NCBI GenBank assembly: GCA_029098065.1
Contig: JAQXNP010000027.1
Span: 1 to 6,777 of the forward strand
DNA length: 6,777 nucleotides
Reading direction: 5' to 3'
Source: Clostridiales bacterium
Lineage (GTDB): Bacteria; Bacillota; Clostridia; Oscillospirales; Oscillospiraceae
Shown: positions 1 to 6,777 of the stretch, in pieces
Layout of the letters: each line of letters opens with the position of its first letter
Numbering within the stretch: position 1 is the first letter of the stretch
Notes under the pieces: generated by a model
What the model was told of the DNA's origin: nothing
What the model saw: the letters and a program-made list of their open reading frames with translations, nothing else
The model's database searches: none
Position numbers and translations under genes: made by a program

Positions 1-3000
1 GGCGGGCCTCATCCATGAGGGAATGTGGGTAAAGGTCCAGGGCCAGATGGTGCTGGACCACTTTACCAATGACCTGGTGCTGGATCCCAAGGCTGTGACC
101 GAGGGAGAAAAACCGGTACGGACGGACACCGCCGCGGAAAAGCGGGTGGAACTTCACCTCCATACCACAATGTCCTCCATGGACGCCCTCACTCCGGCGG
201 GAGCGGCGGTGAAGCGGGCGGAGAAATGGGGACACCGGGCGGTGGCCATCACCGACCATGGCGTGGCGCAGTCTTTCCCTGAAGCCTGGCACGCCGCCAA
301 GAAGATCAAAGTGCTCTACGGCGTGGAGGCCTACTACATCAACGATGTGGATGACCGGGTGGTGGTCCACGGGGCGGTGGAGCAGGATTTCCACGGGGAG
401 ATCGTCTGTTTCGATATTGAGACCACCGGTCTGGATAAGAAAAAGGACCGTATCATCGAGATTGGCGCGGCAGTTCTCCGGGACGGGGAAATCTGCGAGA
501 CGTTCAACATGTTCGCGGATCCCGGCCGGAAGCTGCCCCGGAACATTGTGGAGCTCACCGGAATCACCGACAAAATGCTGGAGGGCGCCCCCAGTCAGGC
601 CGAGGCCATCAATGCCTTTCTGGATTTCGCCGCCGGTCGGCCGCTGGCCGCCCACAACGCGGAATTCGATACCGGCTTCATTGCCGAGGGCTGCGCCCGG
701 ATGGGACGGAGCTTCGACAATCCGTGGCTGGACTCTCTCATTCTGGCGCAGAACCTGCTGCCCGATCTGGGCCGGTATAAGCTGGATATTGTGGCCGAGC
801 GGCTCAACCTGCCCGCCTTCAACCACCACCGGGCCAGCGATGACGCTGCCACGGTAGGCTATATGCTCATTCCGTTCTTCCGGATGCTGGAGGATATGGG
901 GATCCATAGCCTTCAGACCATCAATCCGGCCATGCGGTCCCTTCGCACCAAGGGAAAGGCGAAACGGAAACCCAAACACCTCATCGTGCTGGCCAAGAAC
1001 CAGCTGGGCCTGCGGAATCTCTACCGGCTGATCTCCGATTCTCACCTGAAGCATTTCAAGCGGTATCCCATCATACCCAAAAGCGAGATTGAGCAGTTCC
1101 GGGAGGGGCTTATCATCGGCTCGGCCTGTCAGGCCGGCGAACTCTACGAGGCGGTGTCCAAGCGGAAGGACTGGGAGGAGCTCAAGCGCATTGCCTCCTG
1201 GTATGATTTCCTGGAGATCCAGCCCCTGTGCAACAACGCCTTTATGCTTCGGCCCGATAAAAAAACCGGCAGGAGCGCGGTGGACAGCGTGGAGGATCTC
1301 AAAGAGTTTAACCGCACTATCCTGGCGCTGGGCAAGGAGCTGGATAAACCGGTGTGCGCCACGGGAGACGTCCACTTCATGGATCCGGAAGAGGAGATCT
1401 ACCGCCACATTCTGCTGGACTCCAAGGGTTTTGAAGACTGCGATGAGTCTCTGCCCATCTACTTCAAAACCACCGATGAGATGCTGGAGGAGTTTTCCTA
1501 TCTGGGAGAAGAGGACTGTTACAATGTGGTCATCCGAAATCCAAATCTGGTGGCCGACTGGTGCGAGAGGATGGACCCGCTGCCCCAGGGCCTCTTTGCC
1601 CCCAAGCTGGAAAATTCCGCCCAGGAGCTGGAGTCTCTGGTGTACGGCAAGGCCCATGAGCTCTACGGCGAGGAGCTTCCCCAGGTGGTGCAGGACCGGA
1701 TCGATCTGGAGCTGCCCGGCATCATCAAGCGGAAGTACGACGTCATCTACATGTCCGCTCAGAAGCTGGTGCAGAACTCCCTGGAGCACGGTTATCTGGT
1801 GGGGTCCCGGGGTTCGGTGGGCTCCTCCATCGTGGCATTTCTGTCGGGGATCACGGAGGTCAACTCACTGCCCGCCCACTACCGCTGCCCCAAGTGCAAG
1901 CATGCCGACTTCGACTTCGGCCCCGCCCACGGCTACGGATGCGGAGCGGACATGCCCAACGCGGTATGCCCGGTGTGCGGCACCCCCTATGTGAAGGACG
2001 GCTTCAACATCCCGTTTGAGACCTTCCTGGGCTTCGGCGGCGACAAGGTGCCCGATATCGATCTGAACTTCTCGGGTGAGTACCAGTCCAAAGCTCACCG
2101 GTATACGTTTGAGCTCTTCGGGGAGAGCCACGTGTTCCGTGCGGGCACCATCGGCACAGTGGCGGAAAAGACCGCCTTCGGCTATGTAAAGAAATATCTG
2201 GAAAAGCGGGGCCTCCACGTTCCCCGGGCGGAGGAGAACCGGCTGGCCAAGGGCTGCACCGGGGTGAAGCGGACCACGGGACAGCACCCCGGCGGCATGG
2301 TGGTCATCCCCCAGGACCGGGAGATCTATGACTTCTGCCCGGTCCAGCATCCCGCCGATGACCCGAACACCGATATCGTTACCACGCACTTTGAATATCA
2401 CTCCATGGAGTCCAACCTGCTGAAGCTGGACATGCTGGGCCACGATGACCCCACCATGATCCGGATGCTGGAGGATCTGACGGGGGTGGACGCCCGGACT
2501 CAGATCCGGCTGGACGATCCGGACACCATGAGCCTTTTTACCACGTCGGAAAAACTGGGATATGTGAACGATCCCATTCTGGGTCCCACAGGGGCTGTGG
2601 CCATCCCCGAGTTCAACACCCGCTTCACCCGGCAGATGCTGATGGATACGCAGCCCAAGGACTTCAACACCCTGGTGCGGCTGTCCGGCTTCTCCCACGG
2701 CACCGACGTGTGGGCGGGCAACGCCAGGGATCTGATCCTCAACGGCACCGCCACCGTTCTGGAGACGGTGGGCTGCCGTGACGACATCATGCTTTACCTG
2801 ATGGCGCAGGGGATGGAGCCCAAGCTGGCCTTCAAGATCATGGAGGCAGTCCGGAAGGGCAAGGTAAAGAAGGGCGGATTTCAGGACGGCTGGGTGGAGG
2901 ACATGAAGAAACACAATGTCCCCGACTGGTATATCGAGTCGCTGGCCAAGATCGGCTATCTGTTCCCCAAGGCCCACGCAGTGGCCTACGTGATGATGGC

Positions 3001-3499
3001 CTTCCGCATCGCCTGGTTCAAGGTCCACCGGCCTCTGGCCTTCTATGCGGCCTTTTTCTCCATCCGGGCCAAGGCCTTTGACGCTACCATTATGTGCCAG
3101 GGCATGGACACGGCGATGGCCAAAATGAAGGAGATCAAGGCCAAGATGGAGGATAAGTCGGCCACGGCGGTGGAGGAGGATACCTACACCACGCTGGAGG
3201 TGGTCTATGAGTATTACCTCCGGGGCTTTACCTTCCGCAGCGTGGATATCTACCGCTCCGAAGCGGTCCATTTTGTCCTGGATGGGGAAAGGGCTCTGAT
3301 TCCGCCCTTCACCGCCATTCCGGGACTGGGAGAGACGGCGGCCCAGTCCATCGTGGAGCAGCGGGTGGGGAAGGAGTTTGTCTCCATCGAGGAATTTTCC
3401 GACGCCTGCCCCAAGGTGTCCAAGACCCATATTGAGCAGCTCAAGGCCGCCGGGGCCTTTGACGGGATTCCGGACACCAGCCAGATCACCCTGTTTTAG
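1..3499 (+). CDS. polC: DNA polymerase III alpha subunit, PolC type (5' partial)
   Basis: Replicative DNA polymerase of low-GC-type Gram-positive bacteria, with built-in 3'-5' proofreading. The frame is open from base 2, so the true start lies upstream; by comparison with recalled ~1440-residue PolC proteins about 290 N-terminal residues are missing. Numbering from the Met at base 23 (1158 residues): end of the OB domain (about 1-35); PHP domain with H45, H47, D78, H79 and E102, resuming after the exonuclease with C369, D449 and H451; inserted DEDDh exonuclease (about 125-285) with FDIETTGL (D131, E133), D216 and HHRASD (H269, D274); a zinc module C622/C625...C649/C652; the polymerase palm with PDIDLNFSGEY (D678, D680) and LKLDMLGHDD (D803); FPKAHAVAYV at 981; a helix-hairpin-helix around IPGLG (1099-1103); and a C-terminal QITLF (1154-1158) fitting a sliding-clamp-binding motif. 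All catalytic residues look intact, with no frameshift. Stop TAG. It converges on pyrBI. Confidence 0.97.
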   Translation, partial: AGLIHEGMWVKVQGQMVLDHFTNDLVLDPKAVTEGEKPVRTDTAAEKRVELHLHTTMSSMDALTPAGAAVKRAEKWGHRAVAITDHGVAQSFPEAWHAAKKIKVLYGVEAYYINDVDDRVVVHGAVEQDFHGEIVCFDIETTGLDKKKDRIIEIGAAVLRDGEICETFNMFADPGRKLPRNIVELTGITDKMLEGAPSQAEAINAFLDFAAGRPLAAHNAEFDTGFIAEGCARMGRSFDNPWLDSLILAQNLLPDLGRYKLDIVAERLNLPAFNHHRASDDAATVGYMLIPFFRMLEDMGIHSLQTINPAMRSLRTKGKAKRKPKHLIVLAKNQLGLRNLYRLISDSHLKHFKRYPIIPKSEIEQFREGLIIGSACQAGELYEAVSKRKDWEELKRIASWYDFLEIQPLCNNAFMLRPDKKTGRSAVDSVEDLKEFNRTILALGKELDKPVCATGDVHFMDPEEEIYRHILLDSKGFEDCDESLPIYFKTTDEMLEEFSYLGEEDCYNVVIRNPNLVADWCERMDPLPQGLFAPKLENSAQELESLVYGKAHELYGEELPQVVQDRIDLELPGIIKRKYDVIYMSAQKLVQNSLEHGYLVGSRGSVGSSIVAFLSGITEVNSLPAHYRCPKCKHADFDFGPAHGYGCGADMPNAVCPVCGTPYVKDGFNIPFETFLGFGGDKVPDIDLNFSGEYQSKAHRYTFELFGESHVFRAGTIGTVAEKTAFGYVKKYLEKRGLHVPRAEENRLAKGCTGVKRTTGQHPGGMVVIPQDREIYDFCPVQHPADDPNTDIVTTHFEYHSMESNLLKLDMLGHDDPTMIRMLEDLTGVDARTQIRLDDPDTMSLFTTSEKLGYVNDPILGPTGAVAIPEFNTRFTRQMLMDTQPKDFNTLVRLSGFSHGTDVWAGNARDLILNGTATVLETVGCRDDIMLYLMAQGMEPKLAFKIMEAVRKGKVKKGGFQDGWVEDMKKHNVPDWYIESLAKIGYLFPKAHAVAYVMMAFRIAWFKVHRPLAFYAAFFSIRAKAFDATIMCQGMDTAMAKMKEIKAKMEDKSATAVEEDTYTTLEVVYEYYLRGFTFRSVDIYRSEAVHFVLDGERALIPPFTAIPGLGETAAQSIVEQRVGKEFVSIEEFSDACPKVSKTHIEQLKAAGAFDGIPDTSQITLF

Positions 3500-3567
3500 C
3501 GTGGAAGGAGACTGAGGAAAAGGCCGCAGAGGGCCGAAACCCATCGGGATCCATTTCATCAAATCCA

Positions 3568-3615
3568 GAAAAAATGACCTCCGGGCGCATTCAAACGCTC
3601 CGAAGGTCATTTTTC
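3568..3615. terminator. Bidirectional intrinsic terminator between polC and pyrI
   Basis: The arms 3570-3584 (AAAAATGACCTCCGG) and 3600-3614 (CCGAAGGTCATTTTT) form a 15-bp stem with a single C/A mismatch. A few further G-C pairs (GCG/CGC) are possible inside the loop. The A-tract on the left and T-tract on the right mean that each strand's transcript ends in a hairpin closed by a U-run, so it can serve both converging units. It lies about 70 nt past the polC stop and about 117 nt past the pyrI stop. The structure is seen directly; bidirectional activity is inferred. The rest of the 3500-3731 gap has only short GC palindromes and no credible gene. Confidence 0.85.
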
Positions 3616-3731
3616 TGGTATGGTAAAGCCTTGCGGAAAGCCGCCGGCGGCCAAGACGAAATCCGGCTGACCGGGAAGCGGGGGAAACGGACCGTCGGGA
3701 GGTTCGCGGCATGCCGGTGCGGCCCGGGGAC

Positions 3732-4166
3732 TCAGATGTGGTGCCGTTTCCGGTCGTAGACCTGGTCGCAGTATTTGCAGCGATAGAGTTCTTTCTGTTC
3801 GTCGGTGAGCTCAAAAACATGGGGGAGTTCCGGCTCCACCGAAGTGATGCAGCGGGGGTTGTTGCAGCGGATAATATTGGTCACCCGGTGGGGGAGCCGC
3901 ATCTGCTTTTTCTCCACGACCCTGCCGCCGTCGATAATGTTTACCGTGATGTTGGGATCAATGAAACCAAGCGCGTCCAGATCGATGTCGATCCGGTCCT
4001 CGATCTTCATAATATCCTTCCGTCCGGTCTTGCCGCTGCGGGCATTCTTGATGATGGCCACACAGCAGTCCAGCTTGTCCAGACCCAGCACTTGATAGAT
4101 TTCCATGCTCCGGCCTGCCTCGATGTGGTCCAGGACCAGACCACGCTGTACGCCGTCGATATTCAT
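3732..4166 (-). CDS. pyrI: Aspartate carbamoyltransferase regulatory chain (PyrI)
   Basis: Regulatory subunit of class-B aspartate carbamoyltransferase. In the family it binds nucleotides at an N-terminal domain and contacts the catalytic trimers through a C-terminal zinc domain. The protein has 144 residues (E. coli PyrI has 153; this one starts a few residues later). Visible features are GLVLDHI (D13, H14, matching E. coli D19/H20), TGRKDIMKIED (K50, K54, matching K56/K60), TVNIID (N76) and VVEKK (K86, matching K94). The zinc cysteines are C101-x4-C106 and C130-x2-C133, in CNNPRC and CKYC. By my alignment the nucleotide-site Tyr89 of E. coli is replaced by Gly81, so effector preference may differ. 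ATG start; the codon directly follows the pyrB TGA (TGAATG), and a GGAGGT site lies 7 nt upstream inside the pyrB end, implying co-transcription and likely translational coupling. Stop TGA, then the shared terminator. Confidence 0.95.
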   Translation of the reverse strand: MNIDGVQRGLVLDHIEAGRSMEIYQVLGLDKLDCCVAIIKNARSGKTGRKDIMKIEDRIDIDLDALGFIDPNITVNIIDGGRVVEKKQMRLPHRVTNIIRCNNPRCITSVEPELPHVFELTDEQKELYRCKYCDQVYDRKRHHI

Positions 4167-5078
4167 TCATTCCACCTCCAGAAGGGTCATAATGAGAGCC
4201 ATGCGGATATATTTGCCGAAGAGCACCTGTTTGAAATAGGCGGCCCGGGGATCATCGTCCACTTCCACCGCGATCTCATTCACCCGGGGGAGGGGGTGGA
4301 GAACGATCATATCTTCCTTGGCCAGCTTCATTTTTTCGGTATCCAGGATATAGCTGTCCCGCAGGCGGACATAGTCTTCCTCGTTAAAGAAGCGCTCCCG
4401 CTGGACCCGGGTCATGTAGAGTACGTCCATCTCCCCGATGGCGTCTTCCAGCCGTTCCACCTCCTGGAAGTCAAAGCCGCCGGACACCAGGTCATCCCGG
4501 ATATAGTCGGGGACCCGCAGTTCGGGAGGGCTCACCAGGATGAACCGGACTCCCTCATAGCGGCACATAGCCTTGATGAGGGAGTGGACGGTGCGGCCGA
4601 ATTTCAAGTCGCCGCACAGCCCCAGGGTCAGATGGTCAAAGCGGTCCTTGAGACGGTGGATCGTCATCAGGTCGGTGAGCGTCTGGGTGGGATGGTGATG
4701 GCCGCCGTCTCCGGCGTTGATGACGGGAATGGAAGCCTTGGAGGCGGCAACCGTGGCGGCGCCCTCTTTGGGATGCCGTATGGCGATGATGTCGGCGTAG
4801 CAGGACACCACCCGGGCGGTATCGGCCACGGTCTCTCCCTTGGAGGCGGAAGAAGAATCAGCCGAAGAAAAACCCAATACACTGCCCCCGAGTTCAAGCA
4901 TGGCAGCTTCGAAACTTAACCGGGTGCGGGTACTGGGCTCATAGAACAATGTGGCGAGTTTCTTTCCCTCGCATTTGTGGGCGTAGGCCTTGGGGTCATC
5001 AATGATTCTGTCGGCCAGCGTCAAAAGCCGGTCAATCTCTTCCACGGACAAGTCCATGGGACTGATGAGATGTCGCAC
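4167..5078 (-). CDS. pyrB: Aspartate carbamoyltransferase catalytic chain (PyrB)
   Basis: Cytoplasmic enzyme that joins carbamoyl phosphate and L-aspartate to give N-carbamoyl-L-aspartate plus phosphate, the first committed step of pyrimidine synthesis. The 303 residues are close to E. coli PyrB (311). Visible motifs: [13 protein letters not shown] with the carbamoyl-phosphate loop S49-T-R-T-R53; the lysine-bearing loop SSSASKGET (K80, equivalent to E. coli K84); IRHPKEG (R101, equivalent to R105); [12 protein letters not shown] (HPTQ 129-132); the aspartate-side TRVQRER (R224, Q226); and [10 protein letters not shown] (261-270). The start is GTG at 5078-5076, supported by AGGAGG 8 nt upstream and by the usual family N-terminus [10 protein letters not shown]. 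The TGA stop abuts the pyrI ATG. Presence of PyrI implies the allosteric catalytic/regulatory holoenzyme, unlike the stand-alone PyrB of Bacillus subtilis. No PyrR-type attenuator was recognised upstream. Confidence 0.97.
   Translation of the reverse strand: MRHLISPMDLSVEEIDRLLTLADRIIDDPKAYAHKCEGKKLATLFYEPSTRTRLSFEAAMLELGGSVLGFSSADSSSASKGETVADTARVVSCYADIIAIRHPKEGAATVAASKASIPVINAGDGGHHHPTQTLTDLMTIHRLKDRFDHLTLGLCGDLKFGRTVHSLIKAMCRYEGVRFILVSPPELRVPDYIRDDLVSGGFDFQEVERLEDAIGEMDVLYMTRVQRERFFNEEDYVRLRDSYILDTEKMKLAKEDMIVLHPLPRVNEIAVEVDDDPRAAYFKQVLFGKYIRMALIMTLLEVE
4174..4179 (-). promoter_or_regulatory. Ribosome binding site for pyrI, inside pyrB
   Basis: On the minus strand GGAGGT sits in the last codons of pyrB (Leu-Glu-Val-Glu-stop), 7 nt before the pyrI ATG. 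This strong site settles the pyrI start at 4166. An ATG 4 nt earlier (4170-4168), in another frame, opens only a short overlapping reading frame. Confidence 0.8.
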
Positions 5079-5086
5079 GCGTATAC

Positions 5087-5092
5087 CCTCCT
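5087..5092 (-). promoter_or_regulatory. Ribosome binding site for pyrB
   Basis: On the minus strand AGGAGG lies 8 nt upstream of the GTG at 5078, an ideal match and spacing that decides this GTG start. Three of its bases (5090-5092) are also part of the right-hand arm of the inverted repeat at 5090-5115, so access to the site could depend on local RNA or DNA structure. Confidence 0.85.
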
Positions 5093-5115
5093 ATTGATTT
5101 CTATTCCGCAATAGG
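5090..5115. repeat. Inverted repeat over the pyrB leader
   Basis: CCTATTG at 5090-5096 and CAATAGG at 5109-5115 are perfect 7-bp inverted arms with a 12-nt spacer. One arm overlaps the pyrB ribosome binding site and the other overlaps the predicted pyrB -10 element. It could be a protein-binding operator. If transcription starts further upstream than predicted, it could instead be an RNA hairpin that partly covers the ribosome binding site. The repeat is seen directly; either role is inference. Confidence 0.55.
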
Positions 5116-5141
5116 ATACACGACCCGGCGGGAAAAATCAA
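5113..5141 (-). promoter_or_regulatory. Candidate sigma-A-type promoter of pyrBI
   Basis: On the minus strand TTGATT (5141-5136) and TATCCT (5118-5113) are separated by exactly 17 nt, matching TTGACA/TATAAT at 4 of 6 positions each. Transcription would begin near 5106, leaving a leader of about 27 nt before the GTG, too short for a classical attenuator. This is the best-spaced candidate seen close to the gene, but it is a pattern match only. Confidence 0.45.
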
Positions 5142-5147
5142 GAGGGG

Positions 5148-5174
5148 AACCGGCTTTTTTGCGGAAAAACCGGC
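5148..5174. repeat. Direct repeat AACCGGC, 20-bp period, upstream of the pyrB promoter
   Basis: AACCGGC occurs at 5148-5154 and again at 5168-5174, 20 bp apart, which is about two turns of the helix. Relative to the predicted pyrB start point these boxes lie near -45 and -65. CCGGC recurs at 5125-5129 and 5212-5216. The short GC-rich word makes chance occurrence plausible; a regulator-binding role is speculative. Confidence 0.3.
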
Positions 5175-5190
5175 GGGGCGGAGGACTTTG

Positions 5191-5224
5191 GCCGCTTTTC
5201 ATAGAATGTGCCCGGCAAAGCGGC
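5191..5224. repeat. Inverted repeat in the pyrB / helicase intergenic region
   Basis: GCCGCTTT at 5191-5198 and AAAGCGGC at 5217-5224 are perfect 8-bp inverted arms with an 18-nt spacer. No T-run follows on either strand at the right distance, so it is not a convincing terminator. It lies upstream of both predicted promoters and could be an operator or be without function. Confidence 0.4.
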
Positions 5225-5263
5225 TCCTTTCAGGATGAAGGTGACAAAAGTCCGGGGGCAATC

Positions 5264-5292
5264 TTGCGCGGACGGCAGAAATGTAATAAAAT
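5264..5292 (+). promoter_or_regulatory. Candidate promoter of the helicase gene
   Basis: TTGCGC (5264-5269) and TAAAAT (5287-5292) are spaced by 17 nt. The -10 box matches the consensus at 5 of 6 positions, the -35 box at only 3 of 6. A start near 5299 would give a leader of about 32 nt. The AT-rich stretch around the -10 box stands out from the GC-rich surroundings. It lies next to an imperfect dyad GTCCG...CGGAC (5250-5273) that overlaps the -35 box. Confidence 0.45.
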
Positions 5293-5330
5293 AAAACTCA
5301 CTGTGAAAATGGAAGGAACGGGGAAAGTCC

Positions 5331-6777
5331 ATGCTGAACGAAGAGGAAAAACTGAGATTTTGCAGGGCCCGCCGGGCCGCCATTGAAGGGGAGTTCGCCC
5401 ACCTGAACCCGGAGCAGCGCAGGGCGGTGCTGGCCACCGAGGGGCCGCTGCTGCTTCTGGCCGGAGCAGGGAGCGGCAAGACCACTGTGCTTATCAACCG
5501 GGTGGCCAACCTGATCAAGTACGGCCGCGGCTCCGACTGTGACGAGGTGCCGGGCTGGGTGACGGAGGAGGATCTGGCCTTTCTGGAGGACTACGCGGCT
5601 CATCCCGCGGAGGCGGGAAAGGTCCGGGCGGAGCGGCTGTGCCAGGTGGAGCCCGCCGTGCCCTGGTCCATTCTGGCCATCACCTTCACCAACAAGGCCG
5701 CCGGAGAATTGAAGGAGCGGCTGGAGCGGATGCTCGGGCCTTCGGCGGGGGATATCTGGGCCTCCACCTTCCATTCCGCCTGCGCCCGCATTCTGCGCCG
5801 GGATATCGACAGGCTGGGCTATTCCACCTCTTTTACGATTTACGATACCGCCGACTCCGAGCGGGTGGTGAAGGATATCCTCCGGGATCTGAACATCGAC
5901 GACAAGGCGTTTCCGCCCAAGTCGGTGCTGGGCTATATTTCCCGGGCAAAGGACGCCATGCAGCTGGCCAAAGACTTTGCCGCCGAGTGCGGAAAAACGG
6001 GGGATTACCGGCTCCAGCGGATCGCCGGGATCTACACGGAGTATGAAAAGCGGCTGCGTTCCGCAAACGCTCTGGATTTCGATGATCTGATTTTCCAGAC
6101 CGTGCGCCTGCTGCGGCAGGACGAGGAGGTCCGGACCTACTATCAGAGAAAGTTCCGCTACGTGCTGGTGGATGAGTACCAGGACACCAACAACCTGCAG
6201 TATCAGCTGGCCTCCACCCTGGCCGGGGGATATGAGAACTTCTGCGTGGTGGGCGACGATGACCAGTCCATTTACCGGTTCCGGGGGGCCACCATCGAGA
6301 ATATCCTGTCCTTTGAAAACCAGTACAAGGGATGCCGTACCATCCGGCTGGAACAGAACTACCGCTCCACCGGCAACATACTGGAGGCAGCCAACGCCGT
6401 CATCCGAAACAACCAGGGCCGGAAGGGAAAGGAGCTGTGGACCGACCACGGTGACGGGGACAAGGTCCAGCTTTACACCGCCATGAATCAGGATGACGAG
6501 GCCCAGTATGTGGCGGCCCGGATTCTCTCCGGCTACTCCGAGGGGCGGCACTGGAAGGATTTTGCCATCCTCTACCGGATGAACGCCCAGTCCCGGGAGC
6601 TGGAGATGGCCATGAAGCGAAACGGGATTCCGTACCGCATCATCGGCGGCACCCGGTTCTTCGACCGGGCGGAGGTCAAGGACATGCTGGCCTACCTGTG
6701 CGTGATCAATAACCCGGCAGATGATCTGCGGCTCCAGCGCATCATCAACAACCCGCCCAGAGGAATCGGCAGCAAAA
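5331..6777 (+). CDS. pcrA: UvrD/PcrA-type ATP-dependent DNA helicase (3' partial)
   Basis: Superfamily 1A 3'-5' DNA helicase, in the family linked to excision repair, replication restart and removal of RecA filaments. The frame is open to the window end: 482 residues of a protein usually about 720-780 long. Motifs in order: Q-motif region HLNPEQRRAV; Walker A AGAGSGKTT (K50); motif Ia ILAITFTNKAA (114-124); STFHSACARILRRD (Ib region); LDFDDLI; Walker B VDEYQDT (D281, E282); motif III DDQSIYRFRGA (Q312); motif IV LEQNYRST (R345, arginine-finger candidate); and AILYRMNAQSRELE and GGTRFFDRAEVKD leading into the second RecA-like domain. The catalytic core looks intact. Between motifs I and Ia there are 63 residues (51-113) where recalled Geobacillus PcrA has 21, so about 42 extra residues (roughly 66-107, acidic and charged). 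The ATG at 5331 is chosen because the protein then starts about 25 residues before the conserved LNPEQ. Its ribosome site is unclear: GGGGAA 5 nt or GAAGGA 13 nt upstream. Divergent from pyrB. Other UvrD-family members cannot be excluded without the C-terminus. Confidence 0.93.
   Translation, partial: MLNEEEKLRFCRARRAAIEGEFAHLNPEQRRAVLATEGPLLLLAGAGSGKTTVLINRVANLIKYGRGSDCDEVPGWVTEEDLAFLEDYAAHPAEAGKVRAERLCQVEPAVPWSILAITFTNKAAGELKERLERMLGPSAGDIWASTFHSACARILRRDIDRLGYSTSFTIYDTADSERVVKDILRDLNIDDKAFPPKSVLGYISRAKDAMQLAKDFAAECGKTGDYRLQRIAGIYTEYEKRLRSANALDFDDLIFQTVRLLRQDEEVRTYYQRKFRYVLVDEYQDTNNLQYQLASTLAGGYENFCVVGDDDQSIYRFRGATIENILSFENQYKGCRTIRLEQNYRSTGNILEAANAVIRNNQGRKGKELWTDHGDGDKVQLYTAMNQDDEAQYVAARILSGYSEGRHWKDFAILYRMNAQSRELEMAMKRNGIPYRIIGGTRFFDRAEVKDMLAYLCVINNPADDLRLQRIINNPPRGIGSK

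Noticed and set aside
3640..3651. Perfect 12-bp palindrome GCCGCCGGCGGC between polC and pyrI
   Set aside because: A low-complexity GC palindrome with no T-run on either side and no loop long enough for a terminator; likely chance in this composition. The nearby CGGCATGCCG (3707-3716) is dismissed for the same reason.
3574..3759. Small plus-strand reading frame (61 codons) after polC
   Set aside because: It begins inside the terminator hairpin, runs into the 3' end of pyrI on the other strand, and its Arg-rich translation resembles noncoding GC-rich sequence.
1865..3820. Long minus-strand reading frame (651 codons) opposite polC
   Set aside because: It lies antisense to strongly conserved PolC domains, including the zinc module and active site, continues past the shared terminator, and its translation is Gly/His/Leu/Val-rich with no recognisable motif. 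GC-ending codons on the sense strand readily create such open antisense frames.
3711..4919. Plus-strand reading frame of 402 codons opposite pyrI and pyrB
   Set aside because: It is the mirror of two well-supported genes and has no recognisable domain or convincing ribosome site; it is a compositional shadow.
5281..5310. Possible distal minus-strand promoter for pyrB (TTCACA...TTACAT) giving a leader of about 200 nt
   Set aside because: The spacing is only about 15 nt and the boxes overlap the AT-rich helicase promoter region. No attenuator was found in the would-be leader, so the nearer promoter is preferred.
5298..6551. Minus-strand reading frame (417 codons) opposite the helicase gene
   Set aside because: The plus-strand frame encodes all helicase motifs in order. 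The antisense translation shows no domain signature.

Overview
The window looks like an ordinary chromosomal segment of a GC-rich member of the Bacillota (Firmicutes), most likely a clostridial gut-type lineage such as Oscillospiraceae. The main evidence is a PolC-type replicative DNA polymerase, which is characteristic of Bacillota and close relatives, together with strong use of G/C-ending codons. The lineage below phylum is an inference from recalled family features, not from a search.

Layout. Positions 1-3499 (+) hold the 3' four-fifths of polC, the replicative polymerase with built-in proofreading exonuclease; its N-terminus lies outside the window. A 232-nt gap (3500-3731) follows. It contains a strong hairpin with an A-tract on the left and a T-tract on the right, well placed to end transcription of both converging units. 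Next come pyrI (3732-4166) and pyrB (4167-5078) on the minus strand, transcribed as pyrB then pyrI, with the stop and start codons abutting. They encode the regulatory and catalytic chains of a class-B aspartate carbamoyltransferase. A 252-nt divergent intergenic region (5079-5330) carries candidate promoters for pyrB (minus) and for the helicase gene (plus), plus several inverted and direct repeats. From 5331 to the right edge (+) runs the 5' part of a UvrD/PcrA-type superfamily 1 DNA helicase gene, cut by the window end.

Functionally, two DNA replication/repair genes on the plus strand flank a pyrimidine biosynthesis pair on the minus strand. PyrB makes carbamoyl-aspartate, the first committed pyrimidine intermediate, and PyrI is expected to make that step responsive to nucleotide levels. 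I see no mobile element, CRISPR array, RNA gene or defence system. The window is mostly conserved housekeeping sequence and I found no convincing undescribed system. The points most worth a second look are a roughly 42-residue insertion in the helicase between motifs I and Ia, and the repeat architecture around the pyrB promoter and ribosome binding site.
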